From: Tretioscincus oriximinensis
Lineage: Eukaryota > Chordata > Lepidosauria > Squamata > Gymnophthalmidae
DNA length: 64,000 nt
NCBI GenBank assembly: GCA_022410635.1
Contig: JAJVDF010000250.1
Span: forward strand, 226,585-290,584
Reading direction: 5' to 3'
The position numbers were made by a program, and so were the translations under genes. The notes beneath the pieces were generated by a model that ran no database searches, was not told the DNA's origin, and saw nothing but the letters and a program-made list of their open reading frames with translations. This document shows, one piece after another, positions 20,882 to 29,150 of the stretch (position 1 is its first letter; the number at the start of each line of letters is the position of its first letter).

Positions 20882-22680
20882 GTAATCCCAAGTCTGGCTC
20901 ATGGGACCTTCTTGACTCTGGGAAGTAGACCATGGCAGCAGAATTAATGAACTAACTGTGTGCTGCTGCCTTAGTCTTAAATATAGCCAACTTGTTCATA
21001 CTGGCTTTGTTGCAAAAGATTGTACCAATTTTTTCACTAGCAGGAAATCTTGGAGACCAAGTTATGTGCCAATGGCCTGTTAGCAGGCAGGAACAAAACA
21101 GTTTTGGCCTTTATTGAAAACAGGTTAAATACTGCAGCCAAAAGGAGCATGGAGGAAAATTACATAAAGGTAGCAGATAGGACAGTGATTGGAGGAGGGT
21201 GTGTCCAGGCAGGTCAGATGATCCAGAAACCTCTTATCTGTGATGATTTCCTGTTGCAAACAGGAAAAGAAGGCTTGCAGTCCTTGACATGTGCTGTTGG
21301 AGAATGCCATGTGGTGCCTTCTCCATTTTGTGGCATACCCTGGGGCTCATGAAGCAAAGGATTAATCACCATGGAGACAAAGTGATCAGAGCAAAGATTA
21401 GCTAGGTTACCATGGAGACAAAGAGGTTGAAGCTAAGGATTAGCTAGGTTCCTGGTTATCAAACTGGCCAATCAGGAATGAAAAGACAAGCAGGCAGTTT
21501 CAAAACAGAGGTGAATATTTTGCAGAGTGCACTCATAAAGGGCTTTTAGCTAAAACAGATTATTACAAATAAACAAACAAACAAATAGCTTAACCGGGTT
21601 TCAAAAACCGGGCAGACGTCACATGAACTAAAGATGCATTCATGGGTTCTATAGAAGTTAGAGTCACTGACATCATCCCAGCTATCATGAGATGGCTTCC
21701 TTTAAAAGTATATGGAGGGATGTGCCATGGTCCCCCCACAACGGAAGAAGCTCCTCTTTTTCATTTATGAGTGAAGAGGTGTTCTTCAAAGCCTTTTTCC
21801 ATGGTACTTCTACTGGGGTGGGAAATTGCATTCTCACAAAATGGCAACTTTGTTGGCAACCATGCTCAGAAATCAGTGTGATCACATTTATATTATTGCA
21901 AATGAAGATACAGCAGCAGTGGTGCATCTTAGGGGTGCAAACTTCCAGAAGGAAAAAAAAAGAAATAATAAAATTTAAAAAGCAGGCCCTCCTCTTTTAC
22001 ATTGAAAATCTCCCAGTGCCTGAACATTCTACATGAAATGCATCCAAAACAGTCATATGTTCCTGTTTGTAGTTGATTTTAGTACACATTTTGACATTCG
22101 TTTCCCAATATATTTATTCTCATCATTTTGTAAAATATTTTTCCGGTTCATATATTTTATCTTAAAAATCAGGAAAAGGAATCGTTCAGAGGATACATTT
22201 TGTCATAGAGATTGACTTGGAAAATATGAATTTTGTAATTTCAAAATTATAAGAAAAATATATGATATTTTTAAAATTTCTATGCTTAAATGTGCACACC
22301 TCTCAGAAAGGTTTAGAAAAAATATATTTGTGTTAAACCTTTGTAACCAAGAAAGTCCACCCAGTCCTTATTTCTTATCCAGCAACTGCTGAATAGTGAT
22401 GTTCCTCCTGTCCTTGAGAACTGCAAGAGAAGAAGGGTGTTGCATTTGATATGCGACACAGAACATGCTGATATGTGCTGGACACTTGTTACTTGGCAAC
22501 AATTTCTTTTCTCTTAGCAACAGAAATAGGAGACTGGATCATTTGGTTGTGGGGCAGGATAAAAGATGTGGAACATAGAAATCCGATTCCTATTTCGCTG
22601 TCGCCATTTTATACATAATAAAAGAAAATATAGTTTTATATTAACTTCTGAAAAATTTAACACCAATCTAACAGCCAATT
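20881..22680. other. unassigned sequence with a short duplicated motif cluster
   Basis: No gene supported. At 21367-21480 there are two copies of ACCATGGAGACAAAG and two of GATTAGCTAGGTT, followed by a CCAAT box (21468-21472) and an ATAAAG TATA-like box (21535-21540). This may be an LTR-like promoter or an enhancer, and is discussed as a finding. Frames at 21050-21352 and 21692-22036 lack domains. Confidence 0.4.
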
Positions 22681-22804
22681 GAATCTTGGCTATATCTCAA
22701 ATAGGAGCCTGGCATCTACATCCTTAGATGACTACACTGGCATGTGGATGGCTAAATTCTATGCTGAGGTAAAACCCAGAATAAGGTTGAGTGGGGATAA
22801 GGTC
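22681..22804. mobile_element. palindromic foldback element, copy 2
   Basis: Shares TATATCTCAAATAGGAGCC, GGCATCTACAT, CTGGCATGTGGATGGC, CCCAGAATAAGG and GAGTGGGGATAAGG with the other copies. The left terminal repeat is eroded. Confidence 0.7.
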
Positions 22805-23042
22805 ATAGTGTCTAGACGTTGTAGAGGCTGTTTAGATATGAAAATGCTTTTGGAATTGCATTTTATGTATGATCATGAATATCAAAAATATGTATGATTA
22901 TAGAAAGAAAATATTTGCCCCTTGTAGTGGGTGCGAAAAGTAGAGAATATGACTGCATATTTATTTTAATCTTCTTCATTTCATTTCCTGTCCTGAGGGA
23001 ATGGGCAAGGAAAAACAACAATCTGGATTAAACTCATTCTTC

Positions 23043-25020
23043 GAAGGTCTCAGGGTGGCCAAAACAGTAAAACATCACCACAAAATTTAAACAGTATAAA
23101 ACAATATTTAAAAGTAGGGACAGAGATGACATTTCTTCAGCCAAAGGCCAGGTAAAAGAGGTGCGTTTTCAAGGATCTCCTAAAACCATACAATGATGAT
23201 GACAGACGCACCTCGAGTGGGAGACTATTCCAAAGACAGGGGGCAACCACCGAGAAGGTCCTACCTCGGGTTCCCACTCCATTGTCTGTTGAAAGGGGTG
23301 GTACAACCAGATCTTAAGGCACGGGCAGGCTGGTATGGGCCCCAAGTTATTTGGGCTCCAAGTTATTTAGGGCCTTGTAAGTTAAAGTCAACACCTTGAA
23401 TTGGGCTCGGTAGCGGATGGACAGCCAGCGCAACTCTTTCGGGACCAGCATGTTGTGTGTTTAACCGGCTGTCCTGGTCAGCAGTCTAGCTGCTGCATTC
23501 TGCACCAACTGCAGCTTCCAAACCATTTTCAAGGGCAGACCCATATAGTGTGCATTACAATAGTCCAATCTGGAAGTTACCAGAGCATGTATTACTGTGG
23601 CTAGATCATCCCTGTTCAGAAGTGGCCATAACTGGTGAACCAGATGTAACTGGAAGTAGGCACTCCTGGCCATTGCCTCCACCTGATTTTCAAGTGTCAG
23701 TCCAGAGTCCAGAACACCCCCAAATTTTGCACCCATCCTATAGGGTAATTCTACCCCACCAAGGACAGGGTGCCTCCCCACTTCATGAACCCAGGATGCT
23801 CCGACACACAGCACCTCTGTCTTGTCTGGATTCAGCTTCAATTTCCTGGCCCCCTCCAGTCCATAACTGCCTCCAGGCACCTGTCAAGCACTTCAACCAC
23901 CTCTCCTGATTCAGATGGAACAGAGAGATAGAGCTGAGTGTCATCTGCTACTCCAAATCTCCTGATGACCTCTCCTAGTGGCTTCATAGTTGAACAGCAT
24001 GGGGGAGAGGATCGACTCCTAAGGGACCCCACAAATGAGCTCCCAGGGTGTCTCCCACCTTCACTTTCTGGAAGTGGCCTTGGAGATAGTTGCGGAACCA
24101 CTGCAATGCATTGCCACCAACTCCTAAACTCCTTAGTCTCTCCAGGAGGATACCATGGTCAATGGTATCAAAAGCCGCCGAGAGGTCCAGAAGAACCAAC
24201 AGGGTTGCACTGCCCCCATCCCTCTCCCAGAGTAGGTCATCAACCAGGGCGAACAAGGCGGTTTCTGTGCCATGACTAGGCCTGAAGGCAGATTGAAATG
24301 GGTCTAGATAATCCACTTCTTCCAAGCATGCCTGCAGCTGAACAGCCACAGCCCTCTCCAGTATCTTGTCCAGGAAGGGTATGTTAGCCACCGGGTGGTA
24401 ATTGTTTAATTCTGAGTCCAGGGAAGGCTTCTTAAGGAGAGGGTGCACCACAGCCTCTTTAAGAGCCAGCGGGACCACCGCATCCCTCAAAGAAGTTTTC
24501 ACCACTTCCTGGACCCACCCAGTCATACCCTGCCGACTGGCTTTTATCAATCAGGAGGGGCAAGGATCCAGAGTGCATGACGTTGGCTGAACCCCAACAA
24601 GCAGCTTGTCCACATCATCAGGCCGCAATAATTGAAAATCCCCACTGATCTAGAACAGTGCTGCACTGAATAACCTGGGGGACAGAGCTGTGTAAGATTA
24701 GGCCCACAAAGTTCATTCACCCAGGTCTCAGTAATACATGCCAGGTCAGCCCCTTCATCCAAGATTTAATTATGAATGATAGATGTTTTGTTCTGGGCTG
24801 ACCTGGCATTTAACAGCAGCATCACCAGAGCAGTGGGCCAGTTGACAGGTATCCCCAAATTCTGCTGGTTGGGAGGCAGAACAGAAGGGATGATAGTCTT
24901 GATGCATCAGTCTCCCCTTCTTGTGATCTGTCTCTTCTGCCTTCCAACACCATATCTCCCCCTGCCCATCACCACATGTATGGCAGCCCCCTGGCCTTGG
25001 CAACACATTATTCCCAGTGA
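23043..25020 (-). pseudogene. L2 LINE, largest copy, internally deleted and frameshifted
   Basis: Minus-strand L2 retrotransposon. In order of its own reading there is an endonuclease N-terminus (LLNARSAQNKTSIIHN, then DLACITETWVNE near 24700-24762), and shortly after it the linker 'SCLLGFSQRHALWILAPPD'. A 188-codon open piece (24550-23984) carries the reverse-transcriptase core, with NNYHPVANIPFLDKILERAV, FQSAFRPSHGTETAL and the catalytic-aspartate block LLVLLDLSAAFDTIDH. The ADD catalytic motif follows in another frame (24101-23838, ADDTQLYLS), and the C-terminal part (23880-23461, 'LNPDKTEVLCVG', 'SRLDYCNAHYMGLP') in a third. The distance between the endonuclease start and RT is far too short, implying loss of most of the endonuclease. 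The 3' UTR runs to 23043 without the usual ATTTATTT tail. It cannot act autonomously. Confidence 0.85.
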
Positions 25021-25686
25021 AAAGAAAAATGGTAAATATCTTAAAAGAGTAATAAATTACAAAAGCACTTTAAAAACAACTTTAAAACACAATAGTAAAT
25101 ATATATTGAATATATATTAAGAAAAAAAGCACTTTGTCACACACACATACACACAACCGCACAATATATACGCACAGGTATCCAGGAGCCCAATATTGTG
25201 TGGTGGCTCCTTAGTGGAGGGTTAGTCCATCAGGAGGTGGGCAGCCCAGTCTCTCACCCTGGGCAGATGGAAAAGTCCCACACTGCTGGCCTCTTGGGGT
25301 GTCTCCTCAGGCAGCTCTGTGAGCAGCCCAGTAAAGTCGACACCATCTTAAGCTCTAGCATCCTGCTTCTCAACAACCAATGATTTCTTCCTCAGTTGCC
25401 TACTATTAGTAAAAGTGGGGCTGGGCTAAGCTACTTGACGTTTTGAACGATTTTATAAACAGAATTTTTATGTGTCAGTTTATATGGAACTCATTAAAAA
25501 TGGTTATTTGTCTCAAATTATGTTGGCTCTTTAACACAAGGCAAAATTCCTTTTTTTTCAATTTATAATTTTTATTAATTAATTTAATTAATTCTATAAC
25601 ATGAATTCACACACCACCAAAAACAACTTATCAAAGAAACAATAACACAGGAAGCTCACCTGCGTCCGAGTGCAAAGGGCTTCATT
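25021..25686. other. unassigned sequence, AT-rich, possible L2 5' part
   Basis: Contains a (CA)n-like stretch at 25137-25162 and an AT-rich run at 25540-25600. The 25190-25370 stretch is GC-richer and might be L2 5' sequence, but I cannot show it. Confidence 0.35.
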
Positions 25687-25701
25687 TTATGGCGGTGGTG
25701 G

Positions 25702-26053
25702 GGTTGCCATATTTTGGCAGGCCAAAACTGGGACGGGGTGGGTGGGGGTGCATGCACACGCGTGCATACACATGCATGCACATGGACGCCTGCTGGAGGC
25801 AAGTTGGCATGCTTTGCCTGACAGCAGGCATGAAATCCCGCTTCCAGCAGAGGATCAGCTACGGCACTTTCCGAGGTTCCTTTCAGGACCCTGGAAAGCG
25901 TTATTCGTGCTGCAGCTGTCAGCCGATTTTTACATTCCCTGATGCAGCATTGGGGAATGTAAAAATCCGGCATTTTCTCTTAAAACCCGGAGGGGACTAT
26001 ATTTTAGTCCCCAAAGCCGGAATTGTCACGCCTTCCCGGGACATATGGCAACC
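25702..26053. mobile_element. 352-bp non-autonomous DNA element with GGTTGCCATAT ends
   Basis: Left end GGTTGCCATAT (25702-25712) and right end ATATGGCAACC (26043-26053) are exact 11-bp inverted repeats. Inside are two strong hairpins: TTTTTACATTCCC / GGGAATGTAAAAA (near 25927-25966) and GGGGACTA / TAGTCCCC (near 25993-26013). The flanks TTATGGCGGTGGTG and TTAGGCGATGGTG are similar and may be an imperfect target duplication, long for a DNA transposon. An alternating purine-pyrimidine run (GCATGCACACGCGTGCATAC) lies at 25749-25768. The frames here are not genes. Confidence 0.65.
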
Positions 26054-26570
26054 TTAGGCGATGGTGATCAGGGGAGGGAAAATTCCTCCCATCGCCATGC
26101 CAGCGCCGGTGGGGTGCTCTAGCACAGCAGTTGTTGCTCTCCCTGCTCTGTCGCAGCCGAGAGTGATGACTTCCGGGAGCGACGCTCTCCATAAAAGGGC
26201 GTCACTCAGGGACTTCCTCCTCTTTTGCCTGGCAATGCTTCATTGACTCTGCATCGCTGCTGCCTCAGTCCAGTCATCATTTTCAAGCATTCCGGTTGCC
26301 GGGGCAGTGCAAAAGAGAGAAGGTTGGTGGCTCGCGGCTGCAGGCAGAGCAGGGACCAACCAGGATCTAAGGTAAAAAGCCTCGGGTGGGGATGACAATT
26401 TTCGGGACCCACTGGTCTGGATTGTGGGTTGACTAGTTGCACCCTTACACTCTTTCCTCCTTAGTTGGTCCCTCCCTCTCCCTGTTTTTTGCTTCAGCTG
26501 TGGCGGACCTTCGATCCTGTTGGGGAGCTCTCAAGCACACACAAACACCAGGGAAGGTGAGGACTAAGTG
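26054..26570 (+). promoter_or_regulatory. GC/CpG-rich stretch with TATA-like box
   Basis: Many CpGs survive (for example AGCGCCGG, CCGGTTGCCGGGG). CCATAAAAGGGCG at about 26189-26201 resembles a TATA box, and AGGATCTAAGGTAAAAAG near 26361-26378 could be a splice donor. It lies between the foldback element and the minisatellites. It may be the 5' or LTR-like part of an unknown composite element, or a host promoter. No transcript evidence is available. Confidence 0.3.
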
Positions 26571-26759
26571 TCTTAGGACACTTAGCATCCTGCTCTACCC
26601 TTATTAGAAGGTTCAAATTTTATGGGGCTTGGCTGCTGTACAGTGGGTGTGCTACTAGGGTTTTCTTTCCTGAGCTTGTTGGGGGCAGCAAGTATATAAG
26701 GAAATTTATATAAAGCAGACATTAAAATACATAAGAAGGATTTTGATTTTACAAATATT
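26571..26759. other. spacer before minisatellite A
   Basis: Short AT-rich sequence including TATATAAGGAAATTTATATAAA. No feature is supported. Confidence 0.4.
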
Positions 26760-26985
26760 TTCCTTCAGCATTTCTTGCCTTATTAAATAGTGTTACTGGA
26801 ACTCGCTGCTGGGAATTTTAAAAGTAATTTTTTTCCTGCAGCATTTCTTCTCCTGCAGGATTTCTTGCTGGCCTTAAAAATAGTGTTACTGATTCATATT
26901 GCTGGGTATTTTAAAAATAATTTTCCTGCAGCATTTATTGCTCTCTTAATGAATAGTGTTACTGGATCGTAATTCTATTGTTCAA
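26760..26985 (+). repeat. minisatellite A, left block (3 units)
   Basis: Three imperfect units of roughly 73-93 bp, each with CTGCAGCATTTCTTG-type, AAATAGTGTTACTG and GCTGGGAATTTTAAAA-type segments. The middle unit has a 17-20 bp internal duplication (CCTGCAGCATTTC / CCTGCAGGATTTC). The same unit type recurs after array B at 28157-28305. Confidence 0.85.
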
Positions 26986-28105
26986 TTCAAGTGCTGTGAA
27001 GTATACAGCAGGCATCTAGTTGCCTGTCATAATTCTAATGGTACTAGGATGGATGTCTGGATGTTGCCTCCGGGATGGAGCAACAGGGAGGACTTCTGAA
27101 ATACCATTTGCAGGGAGTCAGAAACAGGTGCATATTTTGCTTTCCTCTGTTCAGACTGCCCAGATGCATCTGGTGGGCCTCTGTGTGGCACAGAATGCTG
27201 GACTAGATGGGCTCTGGCCTGATCCAGTATGGCTCTTCTTATGTTCTTATGTTCTTAAGTCGGGTCTATATCCTAAAGTGCTCGTGCAGATCAGGGCAGG
27301 CCATGGGGCACCTGCCATAATTTCTTGTGCAGTTTACAAATTCTTGTTCTTGATATGGCAGCCAACTAAGTGCCTGCCATAAGATTCTCGAACATAAGGC
27401 ATTTATACATACTAAAGGCTTGTGCAACATAGGGCTGGCAATTCAGGGCCTGCCAAAAGATTCTCATGCACAAATTCTCATACATTTACTAAAGTGTTGG
27501 TACAATATAGGGCAGACAGCTAAGTGCCTGCCATATGTTCTCATACAATTCTCATACATATACTAAATTGTTGGTACAATATAGAGCAGACATCTAAGTG
27601 CCTGCTATAAGTGCGCATACAAATTCTCATATATATACTAAAGTGCTGGTACAATATAGGGCAGACAGCTAAGTGCCTGCCATAAATTCTCATATAATTC
27701 TCATGCATATACTAAATTGCTGGTACAATATAGGTCAGACATCTAGGTGTCTGCTGTAAGTTCCCATACAAATTCTCATACACATGCTAAACTGCTGGTG
27801 CAATATAGGGCAGGCATCTAAGTGCCTGCCATAAGTTATTGTGCAAATTCTCATACATACAATAAAGTGCTGGTACAATATATAGCAAACATCTAGGTGC
27901 CTGCCGTAAGTTCCCATATAAATTCTCGTGCATATAATAAAGTGCTGGTGCAATATAGGTAGACATCTAGGTGCCTGCTCTAAGTTCCCATACAAATTCT
28001 CATACATGTGCTAAAGTGCTGGTGCAATATAGGGCAGACAGCTAGGTGCCTGCCATTAATTCTCATGCATAAAATCTCACACATATGCTAAAGAGCTTGT
28101 GCATT
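26986..28105. repeat. minisatellite B, ~75-bp unit, about 12 units
   Basis: The anchor GGT(A/G)CAATATAG recurs at 27499, 27573, 27648, 27722, 27797, 27872, 27947 and 28021, a spacing of 74-75 bp. Degenerate units continue leftwards to about 26986. Each unit carries GGGCAGACATCTAAGTGCCTG and ATTCTCATACATAT-type segments. A CR1 (27037-27258) sits inside the array after its first unit. An open minus-strand frame of 90 codons at 27735-28007 is just the 75-bp period read as a 25-residue repeat. Confidence 0.9.
27037..27258 (+). mobile_element. CR1 LINE 3' UTR inside minisatellite B
   Basis: Contains only the UTR: TAGGATGGATGTCTGGATG, then GATGCATCTGGTGGGCCTCT, ending in TTCTTATGTTCTTATGTTCT. It is the younger CR1 subfamily. 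Array-B-like sequence lies on both sides, so it inserted after the array existed. Confidence 0.9.
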
Positions 28106-28156
28106 ACAAAACAGCCCCCTAAGTTTCAAGGCTATAGGAGGGGCCAACCCCTATTT

Positions 28157-28305
28157 CCTCTTTGCTGGGACCATAGAAATGGTTCCTTCAGCATTTCCTT
28201 GGCTTAATAAATACTGCATCATATTGCTGGGAATATGGAAGTAGCTCTTTCGGCAATTTCCTTGGCTTAGCAAATGGTGCTACTGGTTCATATTGCTGGG
28301 GACTA
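28157..28305 (+). repeat. minisatellite A, right block (2 units)
   Basis: Two units of ~70 bp with CAGCATTTCCTTGGCTTA, CATATTGCTGGG and AAATGGTGCTACTGG, the same type as 26760-26985. Together with array B this gives an A-B-A order. Confidence 0.8.
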
Positions 28306-28323
28306 TAGTAATAGTAATAGTAA

Positions 28324-28355
<32 letters not shown>

Positions 28356-28366
28356 ATAGTAATAAC
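28306..28366. repeat. (TAG/TAA)n microsatellite
   Basis: Trinucleotide run of ATAGTAATAG and TAGTAGTAG type directly after minisatellite A. Confidence 0.95.
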
Positions 28367-28609
28367 CACATGAGTCCCTGATCTGCTAAAATCCACGTGC
28401 AACCAGTCCCACCTGCTAGCATGCTGTGTCTTGCCTGCTCTTGTTCGTTGCTATGTAAACAAACAATCTGGAAAGCTCTGCTTGACACCTTTCAGTTTAC
28501 AATTCCTCTTCACAATTCCCCCATAAATGAAAACAATCACCTCGATGTGTCCCACAGTACCAGCATTGTGAATTTATATTATTTATAATATAAGACAGTT
28601 GCACAGTAG

Positions 28610-28860
28610 TATGATACCATTTTGTTATAAATTTAAGTTGTAACCCCCGTCTATATTATATTTGTGAATTTGTGAAATCCAACTATTTAATACTGTGGGT
28701 GTTATATTATCTTGTTGGGCCCAGTTTTTTTGCAAACTATCTATAAATTTATATCTATAGCTTATTAATAATTTATACATCAGAGGTACAATACCTCGCT
28801 TGCAGTTAATAAACAAATTAATAATATTTTCCCAAGGATTATAAGGTTCATTTGTAACAT
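28610..28860 (-). mobile_element. possible L1-type LINE fragment
   Basis: A minus-strand open piece (28625-28816) reads 'GIVPLMYKLLISYRYKFIDSLQKNWAQQD', which resembles the region after the reverse-transcriptase core of L1 elements. It is short, AT-rich and without a tail, so the assignment is tentative. Confidence 0.35.
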
Positions 28861-28982
28861 TTTAACTGCATTGGAAGAGATGTAATTTATTTCATAGTGA
28901 ACAAATCATTTCCCTTAAAATGGTCACTTCAGCATAAAATCATAGGATATGATAAATATTTAATATGAAATAACAACATTAT

Positions 28983-29150
28983 GGTCCTGTCCCCACTGAG
29001 CCTTATTCTGGGCAATGTCTCAGAATAGGAGCCGGCCATGTACATGCTTGTTTAGGCTAAATGGGGCCTGCCATAGCCTGCACTGGGCATGTGGATAGCC
29101 AAAGTCTTCACTGAGATATAACACAAAAAAGGCTCAGTGAGGACAGGTTC
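28983..29150. mobile_element. palindromic foldback element, copy 3 (complete)
   Basis: The best preserved copy. The ends GGTCCTGTCCCCACTGAGCC and GGCTCAGTGAGGACAGGTTC are inverted repeats. Inside, GTCTCAGAATAGGAGCCGG and GGCCATGTACATGC are answered by GGGCATGTGGATAGCC and CTGAGATATAACAC, and the centre is TAGGCTAAATGGGGCCTGCC / ATAGCCTGCA. It is non-coding and would fold into one long hairpin if transcribed. Confidence 0.8.

Noticed and set aside
20204..20933. Frames of 208-235 codons on both strands
   Set aside because: They consist mainly of the N gap and flanking AAAG/TAAA repeats.
26986..28105. CRISPR-like regular repeats
   Set aside because: A contiguous ~75-bp tandem with diverged units and no unique spacers, in a vertebrate genome.
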